A DNA stretch of 64,000 nucleotides from Planococcus kocurii (GTDB taxonomy: Bacteria > Bacillota > Bacilli > Bacillales_A > Planococcaceae). Numbering within the stretch: position 1 is the first letter of the stretch; each line of letters opens with the position of its first letter. Where the stretch lies: the NCBI RefSeq assembly GCF_001465835.2, contig NZ_CP013661.2, positions 1,790,501 through 1,854,500 of the forward strand. The letters are read 5' to 3'. Below, piece by piece: positions 16,314 to 26,044 of this stretch. The position numbers and the translations under genes are program-made. The notes beneath the pieces are model-generated. The model did no database searches and was not told the origin of the DNA. It worked only from the letters and a program-made list of their open reading frames with translations.

Positions 16314-17445
16314 GTTTAATCGAAAAGAGTTTGAAACTACCTACAGTACAGAAACTCCTGAAGGCTGGAAGATAATATCGATGGGAGACTTATTTGATTT
16401 CTATGGTGGCATGTCCTTTTCTCGTGCGGCTTTGAGTGACGAAGGGTTACTATATTTGCATTACGGTGATATTCACAAAAAGAACCAAAGTGAATTTAGT
16501 GCGGAGAAGGATACTGACTGGTTGCCTAGAGTTAATATTAATCCTACTAAAGTTAAGAGCGGAGCTTTCCTTGAGACAGGAGATATTGTTTTTGCAGACG
16601 CTTCTGAAGATTATGAAGGGATAGGGAAAAGTGTAGTAATTATAAATACCCAAAACAAGCCTTTTGTGTCTGGACTTCACACTATTGTTGCGAAACAACG
16701 TAAAAAGTTACTCGATAATGGTTTTAAAAAGTATTTTTTGAAACCTAATTCTGTTAAGCGACAATTTATAAAAATTGCTACTGGTTCAACTGTGTTTGGG
16801 ATATCCAAATCTAATATAAAAACAATAAAAGCTTTAATCCCACCAATTCAGGAACAACAAAAAATAGCAGAAATCCTCACTTCGGTCGATGAAGCAATTG
16901 AGAAAACCGAAGCAATTATCGAACAAACAGAAAAAGTGAAAAAAGGATTAATGCAACAGCTTTTAACAAAAGGTATTGGCCATACGGAATTTAAAACTAC
17001 TGCTCTAGGAGAAGTTCCAGAAGAGTGGGAAGTTTTAAAGCTAGTTGATATTGTTGGAAACCAAAAAAATGCAATTAAACCTGGTCCTTTTGGTTCGTCT
17101 TTAAAAAAGGAATTTTACGTCGAAAGAGGATATAAAGTCTATGGCCAGGAACAAGTTATTCCTAATGATTTTTCTATTGGAAATTATTATATTGATGAAA
17201 AAAAATTCGAGGAATTGAAAGGTTTTGAAATAAAACCAGGAGATTTGTTAATTAGTCTTGTTGGTACTTTTGGGAAGATTGCTATTGTTCCAGAGGATTA
17301 TGAACCTGGAATAATAAACCCTCGTTTATTAAAAATTTCTTTCGATGAAACTAAGGCAGCAGTAAATTTTTATAAATACTATATGTCTTCCTCCCCTTTT
17401 TACAATCAATTAAGAGGTTTGAGCCAGGGGGGACAATGGGGGTAA
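16303..17445 (+). CDS. hsdS: Type I specificity subunit HsdS, frameshifted before the C-terminal repeat
   Basis: 380 residues that hold target-recognition domain 1 (about 10-170), the central conserved helix (IPPIQEQQKIAEILTSVDEAIEKTEAI in two parts, about 185-225) and most of target-recognition domain 2. The frame ends as SQGGQWG-stop. One extra G in the run at 17427-17432 would give SQGGTMGVINSK and join the next frame, restoring a normal subunit of about 452 residues. So this is either a phase-variable G-tract, a fresh deletion, or a sequencing error. Without the C-terminal repeat the protein could still form half-site complexes. See the next entry. Confidence 0.9.
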   Translation: MLNKFNRKEFETTYSTETPEGWKIISMGDLFDFYGGMSFSRAALSDEGLLYLHYGDIHKKNQSEFSAEKDTDWLPRVNINPTKVKSGAFLETGDIVFADASEDYEGIGKSVVIINTQNKPFVSGLHTIVAKQRKKLLDNGFKKYFLKPNSVKRQFIKIATGSTVFGISKSNIKTIKALIPPIQEQQKIAEILTSVDEAIEKTEAIIEQTEKVKKGLMQQLLTKGIGHTEFKTTALGEVPEEWEVLKLVDIVGNQKNAIKPGPFGSSLKKEFYVERGYKVYGQEQVIPNDFSIGNYYIDEKKFEELKGFEIKPGDLLISLVGTFGKIAIVPEDYEPGIINPRLLKISFDETKAAVNFYKYYMSSSPFYNQLRGLSQGGQWG

Positions 17446-17660
17446 TTAACAGTAAAACATTGAAGAGCCTCTTTTTCCCATGTCCCCCCATAGAAGAGCA
17501 ATATAAGATAATTGAAATTCTTCATTCATTCGACGTTAGGCTTCAAAATGAAAAGCAATATGTAGTATGCCTTCATCTGCTAAAAAGAGGTTTGATGCAG
17601 GAACTTTTAACAGGTAAAACTCGTGTTCAAACCAACAACCCTGAGGTGATTCTTTCATGA
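17436..17660 (+). CDS. HsdS C-terminal conserved repeat in the shifted frame
   Basis: 74 residues, MGVINSKTLKSLFFPCPPIEEQYKI... through KRGLMQELLTGKTRV, are the second conserved helix of HsdS and match the central repeat of the preceding gene (PPIxEQ-KI-EIL...KKGLMQQLLTGK). Its ATG lies within the stop region of the truncated hsdS (overlap 17436-17445), so translational restart could make it as a separate fragment. No own Shine-Dalgarno site except the G-run. Best read as the split end of hsdS. Confidence 0.8.
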   Translation: MGVINSKTLKSLFFPCPPIEEQYKIIEILHSFDVRLQNEKQYVVCLHLLKRGLMQELLTGKTRVQTNNPEVILS

Positions 17661-20587
17661 CAGTCATAAAGGACTGGAACGAAAAACAGTTGGTGGAAAA
17701 TCGACTGATTGACCAGCTAAAGGACATGGATTACGATTACCTTCCTGGCCAAGCGCTGGATGCAGAGAGGGAAACCATAAGTGATGTAATTCTTCGTGGG
17801 CGGTTAACTGCTGCCATCCAAAAGCTGAATCCTTGGATTGATGAAAACAACCTGAAAAGAGTAGTCCGTTCCGTTCTGCACATTGAAGCGACGAGTCTGA
17901 TAGAAGCAAATGAGAAGTTCCATTATGAATTGGTCAACTACATCTCAATCCAACAAGATCTAGGTAAAGGGAAGAAGAATCAGACGGTGCGCCTCATAGA
18001 TTTCGCCCGTCCTAAAAATAACGAATTCCTTGTGGTGGACCAGTTTTCGATTACCGATGCCAGAGGAACCGTCCGTCCCGATCTCCTGATATTCGTTAAC
18101 GGATTACCGTTAGTAGTGATTGAATGCAAGAGCCCACTCCTGCATGTTGATGAACAGATCGGTCAGGCGGTGAAGCAGCTCAGGCGCTATCAAGAAGAGA
18201 AAGAACGGCTATTCCATTACAACCAGTTGATGATTGCCACAAGCAATGACCGTGCGAAGGCAGGAACGATTGGTGCGCAGGCACAGCACTTCGGCGAATG
18301 GAAAGATCCGTATCCATTGAAAGCTGCCGAAATCAGCGACACCCCAACACCACAGGATATCTTGGCGGCAGGAATGCTGGAAAAGAAGAACCTGCTCGAT
18401 CTGATTCAGAACTTTATTGTCTATGAGCCAGAAAACGGAAAAGTGATCAAGAAGCTGGCTCGCTACCAGCAGTTTCGTGCCGTCAATAAAGCAATCGACC
18501 GCATTCTTCATGCGAAGTCGCCTGTAGACCGAGGCGGTGTGGTCTGGCATACACAAGGGAGTGGCAAGTCACTGACCATGCTATATCTTGCTGTAAAACT
18601 GCGCCGCATCGAAGCGTTGGAAAACCCGACTGTGGTAATTGTCACCGACCGTAAAGATCTGGATGAACAGATTTCGAATACGTTTAGGCGCTGCGGCTTC
18701 CCGAATCCCAGACAAGCTGCAGGCGTATCTCAGTTAAAAACCTTGTTGCAGCAGGGTCCGGGTTCCACAGTGATGACGCTTGTCCAAAAGTTTCAGGAAG
18801 ACCGGCAGGAAGGGGGTTATCCACTCCTATCAGAATCGAAAAACATCTTTGTGATGGTGGATGAGAGCCACAGAAGCCAGTATAAAGGTCTGGCTACCAA
18901 TATGCGCACAGCTTTGCCGAATGCCTGTTACTTAGGTTTTACAGGGACGCCCATTGATAAAGAAGACAAAAGCACGACCAAGACATTCGGACCTTATATC
19001 GATAAGTATACGATTGAACAGGCAGTGGAGGATGGGGCGACCGTTTCAATTTTTTATGAGTCACGGATGACGGACCTTCATGTACAAGGCGAGACGTTGG
19101 ATGAGTTGTTTGACCGTAACTTCAGAAGCTACAGTGATGAGGACCGTGAACGAATCAAGCAGAAATATGCCAAAGAAGAAGCGATCATTGCTTCCCCGCA
19201 GCGCATCGAACAGATTGTCCTGGATTTGATCAAACATTACGAAACGCACATCCAGCCCAACGGTTTTAAAGCACAGATCGTTGCGGTCACGAGGGAAGCA
19301 GCTGTTCTATACAAGCAGAAGCTGGACGACTTGAGTGACATCGAATCTGCCGTGATCTTTTCGGCTGCGCATAACGACCAAGAGCCACTCAAAAGTCACC
19401 ATATAACAAAAGAACAAGAGAAACAGCTGATTGAACGGTTCAAGAAACCGATGGAGGAAGATAAATTGTCGGTGTTGATTGTTTGTGATAAGTTGCTGAC
19501 GGGGTTCGATGCGCCGATTGAACAGGTGATGTATCTGGATAAGCCAGTGAAAGAGCATAACCTTCTTCAAGCGATTGCGCGGACCAATAGAACTTACAAA
19601 AACAAGACATATGGACTGATTGTCGATTATTTCGGTGTGTCGAAGTTTTTGGAACAGGCGCTTGGCATCTTTACCAAGCAAGACATTAGGGGAGCGCTTT
19701 TGCCGATCGACAGTGAAATCCCCAGGCTCCAGTCCCGTCACCGTACCGCCATGCATTACTTTGATTACATCAATAAAGGGAATGTGGAAGCGTGCATTCA
19801 GGTGCTGGAGCCAGAAGACGTCCGACATGAGTTTGATACTGCGTTCAAGCGATTTGCCCAAAGCATGGACATGATTATGCCGAATCCGAAAGCACAGCCG
19901 TATATTGCAGATTTGAAGTTTTTAGGAAAAGTCCAGCAGTTGACAAAGTCCCGCTACCGTGAGGAATTGACGGACATATCGGATTGCGGCGAAAAGGTGA
20001 AGCGGCTGATTGCCGAACATTTGCGGGCTTCCTCGATACAAATGGTACACGACCCGATCAATATCTTATCCAATGGGTTTGACGAAGAATTGAAGAAGAC
20101 GCAGTCCGAGGAAGCCAAAGCCTCTGAGATGGAACATGCGATCAAGCATGAAATCAAAATCAAGATTGATGAGAATCCTGTGTTCTATACTTCGTTAAGG
20201 GAGAGACTCGAACAGCTGATTCAGGCAAGAAAAGACAAACAGATGGAAATTCAAGATTTGATCGAAGGGTTTAATGCAATGATTGGGGAGCTTCGGAATG
20301 TCGCAGAGATAAGTGAAGCACATGGTCTTGAAAAAGAACAATTTCCGTTTTATCAACTGCTGGAAACAGAGTTGCCTGGAGAAGAACAGGCGGCGAAGGA
20401 CTTGACCGAAATCATCACAGCCGTCATTCAACAGCAGGCGGTGGTGGAATGGAAGGAAAAAGAGGAAGTTCAGCGGCAGATGCGAAGAGAAATCAAGAAG
20501 CACCTGCGGGCCAGCCGTTTTCCGATGGATAAGTTAGAAGGGATTACCCAGCAAATGATGGATTTGGCAAGAATTCATTACGGGTAA
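17657..20587 (+). CDS. hsdR: Type I restriction endonuclease subunit HsdR
   Basis: 976-residue motor and nuclease subunit. N-terminal PD-(D/E)xK nuclease with D142 (RPDLL) and E156-C-K158; SF2 translocase with Walker A TQGSGKS (299-305) and DESH box (402-405); motif VSIFYESRMTDL; helicase domain 2 with DKLLTGFDAP and QAIARTNR; helical C-terminus that binds HsdM. It cuts unmethylated DNA far from the recognition site after ATP-driven translocation. The ATG overlaps the end of the hsdS fragment by 4 bp (ATGA). All motifs are intact, so restriction depends on whether the broken hsdS works. Confidence 0.96.
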   Translation: MTVIKDWNEKQLVENRLIDQLKDMDYDYLPGQALDAERETISDVILRGRLTAAIQKLNPWIDENNLKRVVRSVLHIEATSLIEANEKFHYELVNYISIQQDLGKGKKNQTVRLIDFARPKNNEFLVVDQFSITDARGTVRPDLLIFVNGLPLVVIECKSPLLHVDEQIGQAVKQLRRYQEEKERLFHYNQLMIATSNDRAKAGTIGAQAQHFGEWKDPYPLKAAEISDTPTPQDILAAGMLEKKNLLDLIQNFIVYEPENGKVIKKLARYQQFRAVNKAIDRILHAKSPVDRGGVVWHTQGSGKSLTMLYLAVKLRRIEALENPTVVIVTDRKDLDEQISNTFRRCGFPNPRQAAGVSQLKTLLQQGPGSTVMTLVQKFQEDRQEGGYPLLSESKNIFVMVDESHRSQYKGLATNMRTALPNACYLGFTGTPIDKEDKSTTKTFGPYIDKYTIEQAVEDGATVSIFYESRMTDLHVQGETLDELFDRNFRSYSDEDRERIKQKYAKEEAIIASPQRIEQIVLDLIKHYETHIQPNGFKAQIVAVTREAAVLYKQKLDDLSDIESAVIFSAAHNDQEPLKSHHITKEQEKQLIERFKKPMEEDKLSVLIVCDKLLTGFDAPIEQVMYLDKPVKEHNLLQAIARTNRTYKNKTYGLIVDYFGVSKFLEQALGIFTKQDIRGALLPIDSEIPRLQSRHRTAMHYFDYINKGNVEACIQVLEPEDVRHEFDTAFKRFAQSMDMIMPNPKAQPYIADLKFLGKVQQLTKSRYREELTDISDCGEKVKRLIAEHLRASSIQMVHDPINILSNGFDEELKKTQSEEAKASEMEHAIKHEIKIKIDENPVFYTSLRERLEQLIQARKDKQMEIQDLIEGFNAMIGELRNVAEISEAHGLEKEQFPFYQLLETELPGEEQAAKDLTEIITAVIQQQAVVEWKEKEEVQRQMRREIKKHLRASRFPMDKLEGITQQMMDLARIHYG

Positions 20588-20608
20588 TAAAATACGCTTC
20601 TTTTTGAT

Positions 20609-21337
20609 TCAGAGAGTAAGCAGTGGGCCGTTCACCCGTAGCCACTCTTTCCGTTGTTCATAGTCAGGCAAAATAGAGGCCACAAACCGCCAAAATTCCT
20701 GTGAATGGTTAGGGTGTTTGATATGGGCAAGTTCATGGACAAGTACGTAGTCGATGATCGCTATAGGAGCCATTACAAGCCGCCAGTTTAAGTAGATGGC
20801 ATCAGTAGGGGTGCAAGTTCCCCAGCGCATTTTCTGTTCTTTTAGGGCGATTTTAGATGGTTTTACTAACATCTTAGAAGAATAGATTTCGGCTCTTTCC
20901 TTTACTTTCTTTTCTCCATTTTTAATGTACCACTGCTTGAACTGTTTGTTCATTAGATCTCTCTTTTCCAAAGGGGAAAGTGAGGAAGATACTTTCGCAA
21001 TAAATTTCCCTTGTGAGTAGTGAAGAGAAGGTGCTGCCACTTCTGTTCCTTTTATGACCTTCAATCGATATTGGCGGCCTAAGTAAGCGAACTTTTCTCC
21101 GCTGCAGAATTCTTTCACTGGCACGTTTCCGTTTATTTCACTAAGTTCGTTCCACTTCCGTAATATCCATGGTGCTTTTTTATATAAAGCATGCTGCAAG
21201 GTTTCTTCAGTGATTCCTGTAGGAGCCATTACGTTTACTCCATCCAGCCATTCGACTGTGACAGATATATCCGTTTTCTTTTCTAGATATTCAAGGGTGT
21301 AATCAATCGTTGTTGTACCATATACCAGTTTAGGCAT
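20609..21337 (-). CDS. YgjP-type metallopeptidase-like protein (DUF45/WLM-like)
   Basis: 242 residues. The C-terminal third contains the zincin motif HELAH (201-205) with the third ligand H211 (HPNHSQEFW), preceded by RWGTCTPTDAIYLNWRL, the signature of YgjP/DUF45. The N-terminal part is a small beta-rich domain. The family is frequently encoded beside type I restriction-modification systems, as here, where it converges on hsdR with a 21-bp gap. The role in defence, perhaps controlled proteolysis of restriction subunits, is not established. Confidence 0.88.
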   Translation of the reverse strand: MPKLVYGTTTIDYTLEYLEKKTDISVTVEWLDGVNVMAPTGITEETLQHALYKKAPWILRKWNELSEINGNVPVKEFCSGEKFAYLGRQYRLKVIKGTEVAAPSLHYSQGKFIAKVSSSLSPLEKRDLMNKQFKQWYIKNGEKKVKERAEIYSSKMLVKPSKIALKEQKMRWGTCTPTDAIYLNWRLVMAPIAIIDYVLVHELAHIKHPNHSQEFWRFVASILPDYEQRKEWLRVNGPLLTL

Positions 21338-21654
21338 TTTTGTGTCGCCTCTTTCTAGGTTGCGATCTGATTCATCTGTATTATAAATTAAAAATAGATA
21401 TATGACAAAGTAGAGGATAATTTGCAGTAGCTTGGCTTGGAAATACCTACGGGAAATGTTAATTCACACAATCTGTCGAGGGATATAAATTTGAAGGTGA
21501 GTAGTTGGTGCTGGAGAAATTATAGATAAACAGAGAAGAACGCTTTAAAATTTCAAAAACCTGGTGATATTTTGTTATCTTTAATTACAATCTATGACAA
21601 AGCATTTTATATTTTGTAAATAATTATGATTAAAAAGTAATAAGGAGGAGAAAA
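21338..21654. other. Divergent intergenic region, AT-rich
   Basis: 317 bp between the divergent metallopeptidase and SEC-C genes. It should hold both promoters; the right part is very AT-rich (TATATTTTGTAAATAATTATGAT). No repeat, hairpin or RNA was recognised. AAGGAGGAG precedes the SEC-C gene. Confidence 0.4.
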
Positions 21655-22767
21655 ATGTCTAGGATTGGGAGAAATGAGTTATGCCCTTGCGGCAGTGGAA
21701 AGAAATATAAAAAATGTCATCTAAATATAAAGAAAATTTCTGAGTTATCAAATAATCTTTCTATAGAGTGCCTTTGCGGGAGTAGCTTAAATCCTATTAA
21801 TTGCTGTGGTTCATTTCTTTCATCAACTAGAAGGAAAAACCCTTCAGTGCGGCAAAGTGAGTTTTCTGTAGATAATAGGTATCAAGAGGAATACTCTGGC
21901 AAGGTATATTTTGCTTTATTATCGACTCCAAGAAGGGAATGGAATGCCTTTCGAAATTTTTATTTATATGGTATTGAGATAAATGGACGTTTTCTTAGAC
22001 CCAAAACCTTAGATTTTGTTCTTGAGCTGCAAACTGAAGAAGTACATCAATGGAATGTGCGATGCAACCTCGATTACCAAACGGGAGCCATAATTAAAGT
22101 TCGAATCAAAGATAATATCGAAAAGAATAAATTGCATATTGCTGACTGTACTATTTCAGTTTCTAAGCCACTTAATCGGATAGAAGTGCCACACATAAGT
22201 ATTTTAAACCACGCTTATCTAAGGCTGTTTCACCATACTTCAATTTCCGGTCATGAAGGAATAACAAATAGTAAATCCATTTGGTCATCTCCTTACGACC
22301 TTCAAGGGAGTACCAGAGAGTTAAATACAACCCGCTTTACATATTTCACTGACCTACCTGAACTCAAATATGAAAGTGATTTGTTTGCTGTTGCAATGCG
22401 TGATATATCTCAAGCAGCTTTTAGAACTGATGATGAAACACAGTTGTCCTTTGTAGATATATACAATCAACCAGCAAACAAACGGGAAAAACGACTAATT
22501 TTTTATCTTGATATCAATCTGATAGCTCCTGTTCCATCTGTTTACCATAACCAAGAAGGAACTAAATATATAGAATTTTTTCATCCTCATATTTTTAGAA
22601 TTGCGGCCCATCCGGAAACAATCATTCCAATTGAACAATTTAAGGATGGCTGGAAAATTAATAAGGATTTTATTACTCCAGCAATGATTGATATTTTCCC
22701 CATTGCAAACGGGAACAGTCTTACTGATCTTTCAAAAATATATCAGGACAGATATATTGAGCCGTAG
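21655..22767 (+). CDS. SEC-C zinc-motif protein with unknown C-terminal domain
   Basis: 370 residues. The N-terminus is a SEC-C motif, ELCPCGSGKKYKKCH (C10, C12, C21, H22), which binds zinc. A second cysteine group follows, ECLCGSS...NCCGS (C39, C41, C50, C51), like a degenerate second SEC-C copy. The remaining 310 residues have no family I recognise; they are rich in beta-strand patterns, without transmembrane segments. SEC-C domains often recruit partner proteins or ribosomes and are seen in anti-phage loci. A strong ribosome site (AAGGAGGAG) is present. Single-gene unit between the metallopeptidase and the PIN gene. Confidence 0.75.
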   Translation: MSRIGRNELCPCGSGKKYKKCHLNIKKISELSNNLSIECLCGSSLNPINCCGSFLSSTRRKNPSVRQSEFSVDNRYQEEYSGKVYFALLSTPRREWNAFRNFYLYGIEINGRFLRPKTLDFVLELQTEEVHQWNVRCNLDYQTGAIIKVRIKDNIEKNKLHIADCTISVSKPLNRIEVPHISILNHAYLRLFHHTSISGHEGITNSKSIWSSPYDLQGSTRELNTTRFTYFTDLPELKYESDLFAVAMRDISQAAFRTDDETQLSFVDIYNQPANKREKRLIFYLDINLIAPVPSVYHNQEGTKYIEFFHPHIFRIAAHPETIIPIEQFKDGWKINKDFITPAMIDIFPIANGNSLTDLSKIYQDRYIEP

Positions 22768-22906
22768 TTCTCTTTTTTTTCAATTATTGAATAATTTTAA
22801 AAGAGTGATGAGATGATACTTGAAGGAACTAATACAAAGCATAATGTAAGCTTGGGAATAGAAATATAACTTATTTTTATAAGATTATATTTTTATATGA
22901 ATATTT

Positions 22907-23854
22907 TTAGTAATCCATACTAGTCGATATATGATCACCAGTATCCCAAGTGTATTCACACTTAGGACACCTTAAGTGATAATATTGACCCATCAAAATT
23001 GAATCTGAATTAATATGTACTTCATTATCACAATCTGGATTTTTACAATCACAAAAATATTCATCGGTCAGATATTGATACCTATCAGCATTAGAAGTGA
23101 CAATTATTTTTACCAGATTTTTGTAAGAAGCTTCTTCCGTATCATTATATTTGAGTAGTTTCTGTGCTGCTTTTAAGTTGTTAAAAAACTCAACTTCGAC
23201 CTCTTCAATATATTTTTCTAAATTTGAATGTATTTTGCTAGGGTTGTTTGGTTCACTGAAGTCTTTTGAATTACATGATAGGAAGGCTACCTTATTATAA
23301 TTGTTGCGATGTTTTTTTAAGTAGTCAATGATTGTAAAGAAAATCACGGCATCTGTACTTTCATTTTTGCTTGATTTCTTGTTCGTGTTATCTTTCTTTA
23401 GCTCCATGGAAAAGAATGGAGGTTGTTGCTCTATTGCAAAGTCTACAACTAAACGGTCTATATCAGGATTTCTTTCAATAATTACAGCAAAACTATTAAT
23501 AATTCTGTCGATGTGTTTTGCTCTTACTGCATAAGTATAGCGATAGGCTCTCAAAGAAATTTTTCTAATAGTATTTAGTTGATGTAATAATTCTTCCTTT
23601 TGATGTTGTTCTGGTACATATTTAAGGAGGTCATTATATTTTATGAAATCTAAAAGAATTTGGTCTTCGTATTGCTGAATCTTATTATTTTTAAGGTGAT
23701 TCCACTCAGCTAGAACTTGTTGCGGTAACATTAGATGAGTAAATCCATTTAAACGCATTAGGAAGGTGTAAAAGCTATCTTCCGAATATTTACCAGGCTC
23801 TAGAAAATCTATAAGTATGTTTGTATCAACGACTAATGCATTCTGTTTGTCCAT
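22907..23854 (-). CDS. PIN-domain (DUF4935-like) nuclease with C-terminal zinc ribbon
   Basis: 315 residues from ATG 23854, chosen for GAGGAG upstream; a start at 23875 is possible. The N-terminus NALVVDTNILIDFLEPG carries the first PIN aspartate (D10) and further acidic sites follow in NESTDAVIFFTIIDYL and SCNSKDF, the arrangement of the DUF4935 branch, which are probably Mg-dependent RNases. The last 60 residues have CDCKNPDCDNE and LRCPKCEYTW, a four-cysteine zinc ribbon. No VapB-like partner is adjacent; the next gene upstream is a 104-residue helical protein. An abortive-infection or RNA-decay role is inferred. Confidence 0.8.
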   Translation of the reverse strand: MDKQNALVVDTNILIDFLEPGKYSEDSFYTFLMRLNGFTHLMLPQQVLAEWNHLKNNKIQQYEDQILLDFIKYNDLLKYVPEQHQKEELLHQLNTIRKISLRAYRYTYAVRAKHIDRIINSFAVIIERNPDIDRLVVDFAIEQQPPFFSMELKKDNTNKKSSKNESTDAVIFFTIIDYLKKHRNNYNKVAFLSCNSKDFSEPNNPSKIHSNLEKYIEEVEVEFFNNLKAAQKLLKYNDTEEASYKNLVKIIVTSNADRYQYLTDEYFCDCKNPDCDNEVHINSDSILMGQYYHLRCPKCEYTWDTGDHISTSMDY

Positions 23855-23974
23855 GTTAATTAATCTCCTCGTCATATTACTGAATCAACTTAAATCTTGA
23901 TTTTAATGGTATTATTTACATCACTTAGTATCCTTGCTTCTCGTGAGGATAAGATGGGTAAAGGAACTCGTATA

Positions 23975-24289
23975 TTAAATAGAGTTAATTTTTTTATGGT
24001 TGTGCTTAGTTTTTGATAAGTAATTGGTTCTGACAAGTCTATGCAATTTGTCAATAGGAGGACTTTTAATGAAATTAGTAATAAAAGAATGGTCGACTAA
24101 TGGAGATTCGTTCTTTTCCAGTTGAGCATTAACATCTGCTAATACCTTGGCAAGACTATTGGTACAAGCATAGGTTTTAATGATCCTATTCTCTAACGTT
24201 TCCGTTGGATAATTCTCCACCAAATTTACGTAAGCTTGAAGCTCTTCAATGTCTTTTTTTATAGCCTCTAAAGTTTTTAATCTATTCAT
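23975..24289 (-). CDS. Small helical hypothetical protein, 104 residues
   Basis: The start ATG 24289 follows AGGAGGTTTCTT; a longer frame begins at 24307. The product is mostly helical (MNRLKTLEAIKKDIEELQAYVNLVENYP, then NSLAKVLADVNAQLEKNE) with a basic tail ending in HNHKKINSI. No membrane segment or known motif. It lies about 120 bp upstream of the PIN gene on the same strand, so it could be its partner or antitoxin, but nothing in the sequence proves this. Confidence 0.65.
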   Translation of the reverse strand: MNRLKTLEAIKKDIEELQAYVNLVENYPTETLENRIIKTYACTNSLAKVLADVNAQLEKNESPLVDHSFITNFIKSPPIDKLHRLVRTNYLSKTKHNHKKINSI

Positions 24290-24558
24290 AAGAAACCTCC
24301 TGTACATAGAATACGAATATCAATTGTATTACTAACTCTAAATAAGAGTATAAAGCTTGAAAATGTCATTTTATCCAATAGGTACTGCTTTATTTTCGAT
24401 AACTGGTATACCTTCTAAAACTTTCTTAGTAAAGTCGTTTAGACGGATTTAAAGTATTGAAGCATATAATGATATACTAAGCTAGAAGTATATTATAAGC
24501 GTTGTCTAAATAAATAATTTACATCAGTTATCGACAAATTGACTAAGAAGGTGAACGC

Positions 24559-26010
24559 TTGAATAAAGAGGGATTATATAATTTAGTTGAGTGGTTTTTA
24601 GAACTGCCAAAAGAAACAGAAATAGTTGAGTTCAAAGTAAATAATGATCAACCATCGCTGATTGGAGAATATATATCAGCGCTCGCTAACTCTGCTTGTC
24701 TACATGAACAAAAATTTGGTTACCTGGTATATGGTATAAATGACGATCAAGAAGTAGTAGGTACTGCGTTTAAACCTTCAGCTACCAAACATAAACAACA
24801 AGAATTAGAAAGTTGGCTCTCAATTAAACTTTCTCCCAAAACAGATTTCGAATTTTTTGAGTTTGACTACAATGGATTTGAATTAGCAATCATTAAAATT
24901 GACGCTGCAATAAGCAGACCTATTTCTTTTGATGGTACTGCTTATATTAGAGTTGGTTCTTATAAAAACAATTTATCGCACTATCCGGATAAGGAAAGAA
25001 AAATTTGGACTAAAACTAATAATCAACCTTTTGAAGAACTGGAAGCATTAGGGTCGCTCAACGAAGATGAAGTATTAAAATTGTTAGATTACCCTTCTTA
25101 TTTTAGTTTATTAAATGTAAGTCTTCCCACCGATAAGTATGGGATTCTAAAGAAATTTGAAGAGGAAAAATTGATTGAAAAAGTTGGAAAGAGCTATAAT
25201 GTTACAAACTTGGGAGCTATTCTTTTTGCTAAAGATTTAACAAATTTCCCCAAGTTAATTCGTAAGGCAATTAGAGTAATTATTTATAAAGGAAAAAATC
25301 GCCTCCATACTGTTAAAGAACAGGCCGATGGCAAAGGATACGCCTTAGGCTTCGAAGGATTGATCAGCTATATTAATGACCAACTTCCTACTAATGAAGA
25401 GATAGGGGCAGCCTTTAGAAAAGAAGTGAAAATGTATCCTGAATTAGCTATTAGAGAGGCAGTAGCTAACGCATTAATCCATCAAGACTTTCATGAGCGT
25501 GGTACAGGTCCCATGATTGAAATTTTCTCTGATAGGATTGAAATTAGTAACCCAGGTAAGCCACTGATGAGTACTCTTCGCTTAATTGACCATCGACCTC
25601 AATCTAGAAATGAACAATTAGCCTATTTTATGAGAAGGCTTAATATTTGTGAGGAAAGAGGCAGTGGTATTGATAAAATAGTTAATTTAGCAGAAGAGTA
25701 TCAACTGCCTGCGCCCAAATTTACAGAGAATGAAAATGCAATGCAGGTCACTTTGTATGCTTACAAAAATCTCAACGATATGAATAGAGATGACAAGATA
25801 AGAGCCTGTTATCAACATTGTTGCCTAAAGCATATCTCTTCCGAAAATATGACAAATCAGAGCTTGAGAGAACGATTGAATGTACGACAACAAAACTATT
25901 CTATTGTCTCCCGAATAATAAACGATACTATAGGCGAAGGGCTGATAAAGCCTTATGATCCAGATAGTAATTCTAAGAGACATGCTAAATATGTACCTTT
26001 TTGGGGATAA
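24559..26010 (+). CDS. Schlafen/AlbA_2 - ATP-binding protein
   Basis: 483 residues starting at TTG (AAGGTGA upstream). Residues about 10-140 are an AlbA_2/Schlafen domain with TEIVEFKVN (E24, K26), FGYLVYGI and a nucleotide-binding-like TAYIRVGSY. Residues about 295-390 form a GHKL-type ATP-binding part with N-box EAVANALIHQDFHERG, the NPGKP loop and the ERGSGIDKI loop. A winged helix closes the protein (about 410-483). Such proteins act as transcription regulators or in anti-phage defence. It is followed by a tandem repeat array rather than by another gene. Confidence 0.85.
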   Translation: MNKEGLYNLVEWFLELPKETEIVEFKVNNDQPSLIGEYISALANSACLHEQKFGYLVYGINDDQEVVGTAFKPSATKHKQQELESWLSIKLSPKTDFEFFEFDYNGFELAIIKIDAAISRPISFDGTAYIRVGSYKNNLSHYPDKERKIWTKTNNQPFEELEALGSLNEDEVLKLLDYPSYFSLLNVSLPTDKYGILKKFEEEKLIEKVGKSYNVTNLGAILFAKDLTNFPKLIRKAIRVIIYKGKNRLHTVKEQADGKGYALGFEGLISYINDQLPTNEEIGAAFRKEVKMYPELAIREAVANALIHQDFHERGTGPMIEIFSDRIEISNPGKPLMSTLRLIDHRPQSRNEQLAYFMRRLNICEERGSGIDKIVNLAEEYQLPAPKFTENENAMQVTLYAYKNLNDMNRDDKIRACYQHCCLKHISSENMTNQSLRERLNVRQQNYSIVSRIINDTIGEGLIKPYDPDSNSKRHAKYVPFWG

Positions 26011-26044
26011 GTTTATTTATTAAGATGTAAATTAGTAACTTATT

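Noticed and set aside
19307-19861. 184-codon frame on the minus strand of hsdR
   Set aside because: Antisense shadow of a well-supported gene.
23998-24022. Second att-like site (TGATAAGTAA near 24014; also near 5807) dividing the cassette in two
   Set aside because: Only about eight bases match and the GEPYHK coding context is missing, so no support for an internal boundary.
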